A DNA stretch of 64,000 nt from Phoronis australis (taxonomy: Eukaryota; Phoronida; Phoronidae): the NCBI GenBank assembly GCA_002633005.1, contig NMRA01000002.1, forward strand, positions 196,804 through 260,803, written 5' to 3'. The notes beneath the pieces are model-generated. The model was not told where the DNA came from, searched no databases, and saw nothing but the letters and a program-made list of their open reading frames with translations. Below are positions 12,508 through 25,765 of this stretch, piece after piece. The first letter of the stretch is position 1; every line of letters starts with the position of its first letter. The translations under genes and the position numbers were made by a program.

Positions 12508-15500
12508 ACAGCAATCACATCCTTTTAAAACAATGCAAGTGCTGCCATCTCCTTGATAAGAACTAATCAACCGAATTTTGTGAACATCCATCATGCAGAT
12601 ATAAAAGCAAATGATCAGAAAATCTCAATTGCCACTAGAGGACACCACAGTACCTCCATCTCTACAAAGATCAATGCCAGGCATGCTCATCTCAATAGGA
12701 ACACATCTGAGAAATTTCATAATGATCGTTTAAGTCGATTTCCTGGATAGATGGGTGGACATCAAAAACAGTTGCAAAAATAATAAAAATGGTCATTGGG
12801 AAGTGTGCAGATTAAATAGATCTTTACACGATCAAATTAAATAGTTCTACTTTCTGAAGAAACAACACAAATAGCACTATGCAAGTGCTTCCACTGTAAC
12901 ACAACACAAAGTTTACTTCTGACTGGTCATGTTTGTAAACTTTCCAGAAAAATAGCGACATGAAACTTAAAATTGCCGAGTTTGGTAGCTTGACTAGAGA
13001 ACACTGGCACAGTACTGACACTGACACCTTTTGGCTGTTTACAGAACTAACCAAAATCAATTCTTACGAATTTCTCTATCACATGCAGAAAGTTACATTA
13101 ACTCACAGAAAATTAATAATTGGTGGCGAAATTTACACAAAATCCAAGAAAATAGTTATTTTTGCAGTGATTCATTGAATCTGGCTAAATTCTAATTTGC
13201 ACAATCTAAGATACATGTTGTCCAGTTTGAGTGATTGAACATTTTAATAACAAGTATTTACTCACCATTGGACCTTGTGCCTCATTTTAGAAGTGTAGGC
13301 AATATTGGTCGTCCTAAATTCAAGAATTATCATCAACTACAAACGATCATTCATCTCCATATTACACATTTAGAGACACATGAATATAACGTTTCAGTGA
13401 ATATTTTATACCATTTTCAAATTCTGTTGATACAAAACTCAACTCTGTACCAAATATTTGAAAAATATAATGAATGCCACAATCACCCATGTCCCAATTT
13501 TTAGACTCGAAGAAAATTCAGTTTTGGTCTGTCAAACTTTAGGAACTTTCCCAAACTGGAGAATGCATATATACCGTATATTTAGTATTATGATGACGAT
13601 GATCATCATCGTCATCATAACGCAATTTCATCATGATAGATTGCCCCGAGTCTTTGTTCCATGGATGATGTGATTTCACACCCACCCACACAAAGTTCAG
13701 TGGCATTACCATATTGCCGCGCCATTAGGCCCATGGATGTCAATGCAGAATTTCCATATAAGCCACGAACCTCAAGTCTAGGCAGTATGGTAATACTAGA
13801 AAACTATTTACCAAATTTCTTGAAAATATGCCAAGGAAATCCAAAGATACAGAGGCAAATGTAAAAAAATTGCCATTAGATTAAGCACAGCGGTAGTCAG
13901 AATGAGTGCGGCTATTTGCGAAGATATGTATGAGCCTATGCAAGAGACATTACCTTATGGCTTGAATGCAAAACTCAGGCGCATGTGCCAAAATGCTAAG
14001 CCCTAGGCTAAAAAATGCCAGGGAAAACTCATTATTTTAGACATAGGCCTATGTGCCTAAAGGTGCAGTAATATGGTAAGAAAATGAAAGTCGCTTAATG
14101 ACTCAAGATGTTCATTTTCACTTTTTTGCTCCTTTTAATTGGACTGAAAATGAACGGCCAGATTTGTTGCTCCTTGTCTTAACGCCATCAACTTAATGTG
14201 TTTGGGTGTGAAATTACGTCAACCACCAAACAATGACAATCAGCAGTGATAATGGATGAAAGAGTGTGCACCACAGTCCACTGGAAATGCTGTTTGTACG
14301 GATATTTTATACTCTTTTGAAATTTACCCATGTATTTTGAACAGCCATATCATAAATTGGCACTGTAAAGTCGGACGTTTTTACCTCACTAAAATCACAG
14401 TTTAAATTTAAGATCATAACATTTATGAAAATGCTGAACTGTTATGCATGTTGTCTGCCTACAGTACTTAAATTAGGAACTCAAAAATCAGAAGGTAAAG
14501 CCGAGGATGGTTGTTAAACAAAAAAATTTAAATTTAAAATGAGTGTTAATGCACACGAGCACTGTACTTTTTTCAGCAACTTTTTAAGTAAACCTAATTC
14601 AAAGAATATTTACTCACTCAAAAATGACGACTTTGCAAAAAATCTGATCCCGCATCCTCTTTATGGCGTGTTTCATTAATTGTTTATTTTTATTATCAGG
14701 ATGTGCGAAACTAATGACAACTACATTCAACATCAGCCCAAATGTTTGCCACCCACTATTTAGGCCTACAGTAAGTTTTACTGTAGCCACTGCAGAGCTG
14801 CAAGCTGAGAGATTAAGGAAAAACAGACAGACGAGCAGTTCTGAGGTGATCGCATTCTGTAAAACCTAAGCCACTGCAAGTGCTGATATTTTGGCAGCCC
14901 CAATTTTGGCACAGGCAAACTGTACCCTAGTAATCAACTAAGCTTACATATGGAGACTAATTCCATAATAGAATATGCACCATTAGGCTAACTGTCATGC
15001 AGGCTTTTACAACCATGATGTCACAACATGAATAGGCCTACTCACTATTGTCGTCTATGGCCATAGCCACAAGCACTAACACAAATACTTAATTTAGGCC
15101 TCCTAGTCTATGCCCTCACACTACACTCCTGTACATGCACATCTCACCATTGCACTTTTAATTTCGTATAGTACAGATGTATGGTGAGGGTGCAGTGCAA
15201 TGTTCACAAAGTACACAATGACTAACACTAGACAGTGATCACCGTCTCCCCCCCCCCCCCCNTCCCCCCCCCCCCCCAGTAAAATTCTCCTAGATCCGGC
15301 AGTTCGGGGGCGCGAACATCTTACGAACGAAATCCTGGCTAATACTCTGACGTGGCTCCCCCTAACTCAAAATCCTGGATCCGCCCATGGGTAAGTTGTT
15401 CCAGGAGACTGTTAGGGGTAGGCCTACTAATGAGGGATACACAGCTACATGTGCCAGTGGCAATGCCGATGGACTGGTGGACAATTATAGAATTTGGAAA

Positions 15501-16099
15501 GTTCATAAGTACCTGGTTCCACCAAGTTAGGAACTTCCACCTTCCCATAAATGTTGTAACATAATCTAACGACGGGTTCCCCTCCGCAACGAAAACTCTG
15601 TAGTAAACGCCGTAGAGATTCACGGATAAGAAAATAACGTAAATAATTTCTCCTGAGTTGACCATTTTGTATATTATGCGCCACCTTCCGGTGTTTTATA
15701 AAGTTATATAGGACCTTGTCGCCAAGTATCTGTATTCATGCAGCTAATTACCTAAAAACTAAAGATTTTACCTCAGAAAAGTGTACCTTTTTGAGAAAGT
15801 CTTTGAAAATTAATTTTTTACTTTATTACAATATGACTTAAGTTGGGTCACGTGACCGTCACGTGCTTTAGTAAAACTAGTAGCAAAAAGAAAGGTACAT
15901 GGCGGCATAGCAAAACACTTAGTGAACGGGGTATTAGTAACGTGGCCAAATTTCGTTTGACAGAGATGTTCAAGATGAAATCCCGAAACGCTGTTACAGT
16001 TTGCTAGATTGTACAAAGCCACACATAGAATCACAACTAATTACCTTACTACTAAATTCGAGACAGTCAGATTCTCACAATCACAGTACTAGCCAGCGA
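12508..16099. other. Intergenic, no gene seen
   Basis: Contains the hairpin at 13587, the poly-C/N contig join at 15250-15280 and common short repeats. Open frames up to 108 codons (for example 15339-15665, minus) show no recognisable domain. Confidence 0.55.
13587..13619. repeat. 33-bp near-perfect hairpin of GAT/ATC triplets
   Basis: TTATGATGACGATGA, a 3-base centre, then its exact inverse TCATCGTCATCATAA. Simple-sequence palindrome in intergenic DNA; no flanking element seen. Confidence 0.85.
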
Positions 16100-16502
16100 G
16101 TGTTTCTGGCTGCCTGATACCAGTTAAACCTGTGGCAAAAAGAACTTTTGCCTACAGAGGTGCTGTCGCTTACAACGGGCTGAGGATTGCCGTAGTGAAC
16201 ACGCCCATTGTCCACGCCTTCAAACAGAATTACTGGGACTTTGTGCGTTGTTCGTTACAGTAGGTCTCAGATCATCACTATTTTACTTCGCTATTTTATC
16301 TTATTTATTCATCAAATTGTACATATTAACTAATTTTATACTAATTTATTTTATTTATTATCTTTTCAATCTAATTGTACATAGCTGCCTGCCTGTATTT
16401 TACTTCATGTAATTATTTCAGACTGGGTTCACTTGAAAATCAGTGTATTCACTGAAGTGGTCACCCAGTCTTTTAAAGAAGTTTAAATAAATAAATAAAT
16501 TG
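16100..16502 (+). mobile_element. 3' end of a non-LTR retrotransposon (LINE)
   Basis: Reads CLIPVKPVAKRTFAYRGAVA then YNGLRIAVVNTPIVHAFKQN to a TAG at 16261, in the style of the conserved C-terminus of CR1/Jockey-type reverse transcriptases (F/Y-x-G-x-x-x-WNSLP). It is followed by ~240 bp of AT-rich 3' UTR ending in (AAAT)n at 16481-16500. It is 5'-truncated, as LINE insertions usually are. Confidence 0.7.
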
Positions 16503-16599
16503 TCTTTTCCTTTCGTTTTCGTTTACGCAACTTTTTCCATTTTTATTTACAATCACAAAAGCTTTTTGATAGCCCCTCTGCGGTTTAAAAATGGCCACT

Positions 16600-17235
16600 G
16601 ACGGTGTTTTGAAGAACAGTATCAGAAACTTTCATATAAATCTGATCAGCTAGTTCTGAGATATGATGTTCCGCAGCTAGTCAGGTTTTGACATTTTTCA
16701 GTCTAAGCTTCTATATACTCTTTAAACAGCATCAACTAAATGGCGGGACCCTAGAAAAATGGTCATTGCGGATTTTCTATAGAGTAGGAATGTGCAGCCA
16801 ATTCGCGGCTTGGGCCGGCACTTTGGACCCCTCAGTATTATCTCGGGTGGGTACTTTTAGTCTTGGTCTAGATTTATACGTCTCCGCGGCACACGCCACT
16901 GATTTTTCGGTGAGAACCCCCCCCCCCCCCCCCACCGANATGATATCTCACTGCTTATCAAATACAAAATGAAACTTTCAGTTTCTTCTGTTGTACACTG
17001 TTCTCCAAAAATAAGACTCGTAATTGTTTTCAAAATGTTTCATGGCATAGTGGACTGTCGAAAATTGACATTTTAAGTTGATATAAAAACTTATATCGCC
17101 CCAGGAAATTTCTATGAAAGACATGGTTACGTAACCCCATTGTTTGCAGATCGTGATCTGAAGACAAAAATCAAATTCCTCGGTTTCCGACTTCCAAAGA
17201 CAGAGTCCGCTTTACGCATATTTTCACTGATTAAG
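16600..17235. repeat. Family R1, rearranged copy
   Basis: 16620-16670 carries the CTCAGAACTAGCTGATC block on the minus strand. 16960-17235 carries the later R1 modules on the plus strand (TGAAAGACATGGTTACGTAA, CAAATTCCTCGGTTTCCGAC). A lone N lies in between at 16938 next to a poly-C run. Confidence 0.5.
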
Positions 17236-20200
17236 TTTCAAACTATATATTTTTTTAGAAATTTGGCAAAATATAAAGATTAATTTATTTGTTGATAAGT
17301 CCCAACGCTCAGTAAAAGTTGTTTCTTTTCTGGACACCGCGGGGCGGGCAGTGGCGTAGCATGAAGTGGACCAAGTTAGCAGAGGGCCGGAGAACAGCTG
17401 CCCTCGGGCGCCAGGAAGACCGAAGGTTTTATTTAGTGTTGAGGACGAATAAAAATTCACAAGATGTGAGAGAACCCCACGACTCAGTGATATTAGTTTC
17501 GTCCCTTCCCTTCAGTTGTCATCGTCACCAGTCTTGCCTTCAGCACCCGGCTCTTGGTTTGATGTCCCAGTTTTACACCCACCCGACGCCACTTTAATTT
17601 CACTAAACTGAAATTTAGATCTACCACTTGACTGTCTGCAATCAGTAATAGCAAACATTCCCTTACAAAAACATTCCGTTTGGTTTTAAACTCCTCAACA
17701 GACCACAGCGGTTTCAATCGAGTCCAATCCACTGACAGCACTATGATCCAAAAACGTTGCCGAGCTTTTCAGTTGGTCGCAGGTGAATTATCTACCAGGG
17801 TTCAAACAGATACTAAAAACCATTCATCAATGAGAACCAGAAAACCGAAACATAACACCTATTTTCGATAATTTTCATCGTATTTGTTCGGGCAAAATGG
17901 TCCTATCTTAACTTTATATGAGTAATTCAATTGGACCTTAGATTATTAAATCCCTGACGATCGACGTGCTACTAGTGTGCTGGTTGTCTTTAGTGAGGAG
18001 GGCTTGCCTCCCAAGCTAATGTCTCGACAAAAGACAAACGAGTCAAGCTACTGGTCGTAAGGGGGTTCGACACAGTTTTAATTTATCGTTGAGTTTTTTA
18101 CTTGTCATATTTTGTAGTTTGGTCTTGGCCTCAGTACAACAACTTTGCAAAAAATGAGGGTCACGTAATTACTTTTCCTGTAGCCGCCCAAGCAGTCCTC
18201 TCTTAAGCTGCAAAAATGTGAAATTAACATGAGTTATTGAAAACCCACATGCAGTTAAACTAATCATTAAAATCGTTTTAAAAAATATTTTCGTTGCATT
18301 ATGTCAGTTTTATGCTAAACAGCTTTAACAATATTTACATGTTTACTGATGCTCAAGTAAATGTTGTATTTCAAGTATCTCAATTTTTCCGATTGGGCAT
18401 CTACACAAAAAGTTACATCGTCGCCTTCTTTCTTATAGGCTTCTTTTTGATGCTCAACGTATTTTCTATGAAATAAGGAAATTATGGGTCACTGTTATGG
18501 CTTTTTAGCTATCTTAGCTCAAACATCGTCTTACATGAATGCCCAATGCGACCTTCTCAACCTGAAGCGCCGACACCCATTGAATTTCAAGTTCATAATT
18601 ACTCGTTGCAGTTTTCTAGATGGCAATTAATGTTATTTTGTTGGGATTGCGAAATAAGCTTAGTTGATGTGAGTAATCTAGTACAAGAAGTTTCTTCTTT
18701 AATAAATTCAAAATTGCAGTTTGAATTACGACCTGCCTGAAGTATACATTTTGATTTTCCTATTTTTGTTTAATATGGCTTTATCGCGCTTTTATTCATC
18801 AAAATAACAATAAGTTAGCCCAAAATCAAATATAGTGCTTTTCAAATGCTTTATAAGTTATCAATATCGTAACGCATCTCAGTGCTGTCGCGTTTATGGC
18901 CTTTTGTGTCAAACCCGTTATCTTATTGAAAACATTCCAGTGCGAAAACCTATGAACCTATTCATCCAACTTTTGGTCTACTGTTTCACATTTGCTGTCG
19001 TAGTTGCCATAAAAATAACTTCTCCACCTCCCTTCGGCAAATTTTCGACTTGCAAGAAAATTTTCAACAGGATCATTTTGACCAATGGTCGGAAATTTCT
19101 ACACGTACCGTGAAAAGCGATCCGAGGTCATTTCAAACGTTGAAAAACGAACCTTGCAGTCATTTTTCTTTGGGGTGAAAACCCATTGCTACACTGACTG
19201 ATTTCAGTTAGTAGGCCAACGTTACGCCCCTCGCTCCACGTCCAGCCAGTACCTTGCCGCTTTATGCACGGGACCTATCATTCTTGTATTATCGAAGGAG
19301 TGTCGATTTCATGTTGCCCTAATCCGACAAAAGATTGTCCGACTTTAATCAGCGAGATCGGCATCCCTCGGTGGCCTTAGAATCGTTTTCACACTGTGAC
19401 TTGGCAAAAAATGGGTTACTTCGAATATCGGCGCATGGTCCTAGATGATTTTTGCAGATTTGAAATAACTCATTAAAGGAAGTATTAGTACGTCCGAAAA
19501 AACGCCTGTCACTTTGTTGTACGGGGTAGGCTTTTTGCATCGATTTTATTATAAATCGCCAATTTGCCGACCAGAGATCCTCTGAAATCCAGGCCGGTCA
19601 CTTTCAACCACTAAATTCGCTTACTTTGCCATTCATCGACCGGGATTTAGCTCAGCCAGCAGAACTTTTAATCGCCATCTTGAGGGCTCTACGTTACGTT
19701 GGCTCCCGAGACGATAATGTCACTCAAATTGTGGTGTTTCGGTGAATCTTTTGATTTGGATGAAGGAAAAGAGGAAAATTTATATCACCCCTCTGTTCAC
19801 AATAGATATATATCACTCCCTATAGCTACGGAGGAAATTTGGCAATTGTGGCTGCAGGGGTTATTTAGTTGACTGGGTAAATCGAACCCTTCCCCCTTCA
19901 CTAATTTTACTCGCCGGACTGTAAAAACACAATTTTCTAACTTACAAAAATGACCGAACAAACTCAACAATATTTTACGAACAATCTATTTGCCATCACC
20001 GACACCAATAAACGTGCACAACGCAAGCAGTCTCAAAATTGAGCGTGCGAAAATATCCGAGGTATTCCGGATGCCTCCGTGGCACCACGCACGTGACGTC
20101 ACGCGACGCTCGAGAATTCACCTCAATGACTTTTTACAGGGAAATCCGTTAGTAAAACGTCGCAATGAATGTAGGTCTATATTTTATATCAGTTACTTGA

Positions 20201-20600
20201 ATTTTACTGTAAGTGTTTGGACTTATTTAGCAACTTAATAGTATTGTTTAGCTTGTATTACCATAACCAGTACCAACCTCAAATTGTTGCTCATGATTTT
20301 GTTTGAAAAAATATTGCGGTCGCCAAAGCTGCGCATGAATATTCAGCTGGGATATCCGCATACTGGGTATCGCGGGGCATCCATGACGTCATCAGGTTGG
20401 CTTGTTCTGGCGAAGAAATTCCCAAAGTTTGTTGAGAAAACCCCTCAATTTCTAGCGTAAATTCGGAGGAACAAGGATTGAATCCTGTACCAAGCTGCAG
20501 CATGATAAACGTAGCAAATGACAGCAACGTTCTAGTGTGTTAACTTGACAAGAAATTGCTACAATTGAGGAAAACGTAGACTGTCAGAAGTCAAGAAACG
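17236..20600. other. Intergenic up to the zinc-finger gene
   Basis: No gene recognised. 20.0-20.6 kb is locally richer in CpG and holds the CRE/E-box sites, so it is the likely promoter/5' UTR area. Confidence 0.5.
20089..20104. promoter_or_regulatory. Composite E-box/CRE-like palindrome upstream of exon 1
   Basis: CACGTGACGTCA overlaps CACGTG and TGACGTCA; a second TGACGTCA lies at 20394-20401. They sit about 500 and 200 bp upstream of the proposed start codon. Promoter function is inferred only from these consensus sites and the position. Confidence 0.35.
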
Positions 20601-20637
20601 ATGCCACGTCGGAAAGCAAATCAACAAGAGTCGATAT
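20601..20637 (+). CDS. Exon 1: start codon and first 12 codons
   Basis: ATG followed by PRRKANQQESI, then a strong donor (GTAAGT) at 20638. The exon ends in phase 1 and joins exon 2 in frame. The basic MPR-x-K start resembles human HIVEP1 as I remember it. The start context has A at -3. The assignment rests on phase, donor strength and this short similarity, so an upstream alternative first exon remains possible. Confidence 0.55.
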
Positions 20638-23600
20638 GTAAGTTTTCAGGAAATAATTGGTTGATTTTTACTTCATAATGCGTGAAGTGTCGTTATGTTT
20701 GTCTACGTAACAACGTCCCTAAGATTTATACACTATTTTCATTCTTTCGTCTCTGCGTTTGATATTCATTCGTTCACCAATTGGGAAACACCTTCGTTCG
20801 GGTTACCCGATCTACTTTCTTACAATCTTGCATAAATTATTTGTTTTTGGTTGCACACCAAATTCTGTTGTGTCGGGAAGCCTGTGTTATTAGTAAAAGC
20901 ATATTCTGGTATAATTTAGTCTTCTGCTGGGCATGCCAGAGTTACTGTTGGGTACTAGAATCTTTTCATAAGAATTTTGTGGGTATTTCCCAACCGCGTT
21001 GAACATGAGGCGACGATCTACTTTCGAGGCCATCATGGCGAGACGACGGGAACGACCTACTTTCATTAAGGAGTTACTGGCGATATGCGAATCTAATAAA
21101 AACGAATTAATGTATGACACAGTCAATTACGATACCGATTTTGAACAAAACTTACTGAAGTGACTGATACGTTCACTTGTCGCCCGCTATTAAACCTTAT
21201 GCACTATGCCGGCTAACTGCCAATGCAGAGAAACAAACAAACGAAACGTTCCAGGAAACTACACGAGTTGATGAGTTAATAGCCAACAAGGCGTTCTGCT
21301 GGTTGGAACGAACAAGCAAATTTTGGAACTTATTGAATAATGCACCTTGTGTTAAATTTAAATAAAATATGAAAAATGGACATGCCTCAAGCAATTCTTG
21401 TGAATTCTTGGAAAACTCGTAAAGTGTTTGAAGGGATGGGCCGGGCTATCAAGAATCAAAACTGAAAATTGCAATTCACAAAAATTATTGTTGACAAAAT
21501 TTGCAGTTTTTGAGATATCATTTTCCAGTGCATGCAGCCCAGCACACAATTAATTAAAAACAGATTATTGAAAGACTTATACACCAACGTCTATTTCCAC
21601 TTCAATTGAGTGGACAACTGCTAATAATTTTTCGAAAATAGTTATCATCTTGTTATTGGCTAATATTTGTATGCTAATTGAAAAATTAATGGTGTTTTTT
21701 GTTTTGGTGTTTTTGCGTAAACAATTAAAATCATTGAGCTCTGCTTTTAAAATTATATTTTTGGCATGTACGAGCCTGAAAATTGCTTGCTGAATTGTAT
21801 AAATTATTTATAAGCCTAGGCCTCAAAGTGTATCATTGGCTTTTCCGACATTCATTATTCATTACTGATCCATTATTCGTGCAGCGTCTATATTGATTTT
21901 AGCTTGTTACATTGTGTACAAGTATTTGTATTGCGGTATTGCCATCCTACTTTTTTGAGGTTTTTCACCTTTATTTTGCCTTTTTTGGACAATGTTAGGG
22001 TTCTTGCATCAAATAAGCTGTTCAGTTTTATGGAAATAAAGTTTTGTTCTTGCGTTATACCGCATTGCAAGTATAGTGTTAGATCAATAGGGAACACTCT
22101 AAATACAACTCTTTATCATTCGTGAGAGCACATAAGGCCCTTTCATACCAACGTCAATGCACTGATGTTTTGGGGGATGGAGTTGCGATCAGTACGAACG
22201 GTTAACTTCAGTCCTCAATCGAAGTTAACAGCGTCAGTCAATTTCGAAGTAACTAGGTGCATGTAACCATAGACTATAGTACATGGACTGCCAACTCTGT
22301 ATACTTTCAATGGACGAAATCTGTGCTCTTCCACACAACGTTACGTCATTATTCACTAGCCACACCTGGCCAAATTATCTGGTATTATTTCCGGTAAGCA
22401 CGTCGTCTGCTAATCTTGGTCGACTGTTGTGTGGTCAGGTGGTAGTAGCATTGCTAAATTTTCTCACTATACCAACAGTTCTACTATTTTAAGATTTCGA
22501 ACAGCGTTTCAATCCCGAAATTATTATATTCTTTTCGTTGTACTGGACAGTAAAATTCCCCGTAACAATATACTAACCGGAAATGAACCAGATAATTTTG
22601 GAGAGTGGCGCCGCCTCTAGGATAGTACGAAAGAAAATGTCCGAGTTGCGAATCTGTTGTCTATAATCTATGATGTAACAGTGGAGCGTCAACGCTGCGG
22701 TATCGTGTATGAACGGTTCTTTCGGTCTCTTCGAAGTTATCACCATGGGTCACTGCTGTTGCTAACAATTGAAGGGCAGTGTCGTCGCTAATAGGTCTCT
22801 TATATTGTGCTCGAATAATCTCCAATCAAATTAGAAGTAAATTTTATGTCAATTAGCACATGTAAATTGTCACATTAAAAAAATTTAGCAAGTGCGGGAT
22901 GCATCAGCGCTACCTTGCGATTACTTCGATGACGACAGCCTCATCTAACGTTTACTTTGATGCTGTTAACTACTGAAACTGGTATGAACGATTCAGTTAA
23001 CTTCAGTGTTTACATGGACTCCATTATTGGCTTGAATTATTTAAAGTTTGCTTTAGTTGTAGTCTTAGTACAATAAAGAAGTACCCCTGAAGCTTCCTCC
23101 AGCGTCATAAAGTATGTCAGTTGGAGCTCTCTTATACTGTTTGTAAATAAATCTAAAGCTCAAAACTTGAGGGGATTTGATTATTTGTGCTGATGCTATA
23201 AACACTGACAGATTTTAAGCCATTGAGGATGTTACAGCAATGGGGCCCAACCACTAGGTTTTAGGGAAAAATTTTGGTGCCACCCCTAAAAACAGCATGC
23301 TCACAAACATTTTTGGCTGTGTCCTGGTGGGAATCGGGCATCTTTGGCCCCCTAAATTGCCTTTTTAAAATTAAATTGGAAATTTTCTCAATATAACATT
23401 GGATGTTGATAATCTTTAAAATTAAAATAAAAATTTCATAGATGAGAACAGCTGATAAAAGTTTTCAATAATTGATATTTCATGATTTCACCAGTGTTGA
23501 TTTAGTAGTCAGTCCTATTCTGTCATGGTTGTTATCAGTTGTGCTGTAGCCATGGTATATCCTGGTTGTTCTTATATTGATGAAGTCATATCTATTTTTA

Positions 23601-25729
23601 GCACTTTATGTACACAGATGTGTTATCTACTTTGCTATATATGTGTTTTGCAGCTCCCTCTGGTGAGTGTGATGGTACTAGGGGAAAGTCTAAGAAAGCC
23701 AAAACAGGTAATGCCTAATATTCAGGAAACTGCTACTCGCTTAAGAACAGCTGCAGTTAGATTTCTGAGATAATGTTGTTGCCCATTTCTGCATTGCAAT
23801 CAATTGTCTACCCAGGGACTCTATAATAGGAGGGGTGGGTGAGGACATGCCGTTATGGACTGTAATTATTTTTACTGAAGTGCTGTTTTAGATTGATTAC
23901 TAAATCAATTTTTGGCTTTGATAAAAATTGAGAGTGAATTCTACTTTGGATTTTCAATGTTATTGAAAATAAGTAGGGATCTTTTCATGCAACGCCCCTC
24001 ATTTAGGGACTAAGTCCCTATTTATTTTCATTGAATAAATGCTCAATTTTCAGTTATACTATTAGAAAAATTTATCAAAGGGGAGCTAATAATAAAGATA
24101 GACTGATAGAAAAATATTACATCTGTGAGTAAAGGACAACAGAAATATGCAAAAGATTTAGGGATCTTAATTGAGTCCCTATTTGGGACTTTTTCGTGCA
24201 AACGGGCACAGTTTCCCTGCAGTCCTGGAAACAACAACAGTGATGCTTTTCAAAATATTATACTTTACACCATTCTCCTGATATTACTCATGTGATAGGA
24301 GGCTTTACTGTTAAGAATCGAGTTGCTTCCCAGTGTCTGACTCATGACAACCGTACTAGTAACTGGGTTGTTTATATTCTTCCCTGTATTAAAAGTGTTT
24401 CGGGTAAAATCTCGCCAGTTTTCGAACAAAATTATCGGCAAAATTTCATGTTTTTTGTTTTTCAAGGTCCTCTAACTTTGTTGTGAATGCTCACATTTTT
24501 TCAAAATGTTTTCTGATCGTAGCTATAGTTCAGAACCATGGTAAAACATTAATTAGATGCAACATGTCTTTAATGAAAAAGTGAAAAAAGGAAGTTTCAC
24601 TTGTCCACTATATTGTGTCTTGATTTGGTGAGAGTTTACTAAATGTTGCGTGCAAAATGTAACATTTTGTGTTCTTTTTGATGTCAAGATCTTCGAATTT
24701 GTACGTTTGCTTTTTCAGGTGGAAAAGGGGCCCGCAAGAGCCCGGTTCTGACTGCAAAGAATGTGCAAATTCCGACGGATAATGTCAGCAGTAATAAATC
24801 GCTGGACGCTCTTTTTCATATCACAGATCTGGAATTGCAGAACATCTCGAAGAACACTGCAACCACTGATCTGTTGGCATCTCGGACACCAGCTTTAGAA
24901 GCTGTTGGCCCAATGCTCCATCAGGTTGTCCGACTTCCTGGCCAGGAGAAAGGGATTGAAAAATACCAGCTGAAGTCAGACTCATTGGAAGAGCAAGGTT
25001 TAAAACTAGTATACACTAAACACACAATGTCCAACCAATACCAGTCAAATCCAGTCAGTTACGGCTCATATCGTCCGCGCGGATTCAAAGAGCAGAGTGG
25101 AGGAACTGCCTCCAATGTTTCTGCCAGTCCAACTGTCCCCATTTCAACCACCACCATTGGTGCTGCTATTTCTCCTCAGATTTTCCCAGAGATCACTGTT
25201 GGCAGGAAGCGAAAGCATCCACAGAAGCCCGGTCGCCATATTTGTCCATACTGCCAGCGTGGCTGTGCCAAGCCTAGTGTATTGCAAAAACACATCCGTG
25301 CTCACACTGGCGAGCGGCCATACCCTTGCGTACCTTGTGGCTTCTCTTTCAAGACAAAGAGTAACTTATACAAACACTGCAAATCCAGAGCCCATGCTGT
25401 AAAGGTAGGACAATCACCCAATTTTGAAGATGCCGCCAAATTTGGAAACGATGAAATATCAGACAGCGAGGATAACGGTAGTTCAACAGACACAGATGCT
25501 GAAGTAGACTCTTCTGCAATACCATTAAGTGCAACACCAGTGCCTCCTATTGACATTAAACCTATTACCACCCTGAGTTCAAATAGTGTGGTGTACCATA
25601 CTGAAAAGGAATACTATGATATTGTTCCTACTACCAATGAAGCTCCATCTGAAGTTCCGTTGTCTGTACAGCCAGAGCAGCAGCCACTCCGGCAGCAACA
25701 ACAGAAGCAACACCAGCAGCAGCAGCAAT

Positions 25730-25765
<36 letters not shown>

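Noticed and set aside
15339-15665. 108-codon minus-strand frame
   Set aside because: No recognisable domain, overlaps another frame and repeat-like sequence.
24763-24765. In-frame ATG as protein start
   Set aside because: The exon is open back to a good acceptor at 24718 and joins two upstream exons in phase; 24763 is the second base triplet set inside the exon, not the likely start.
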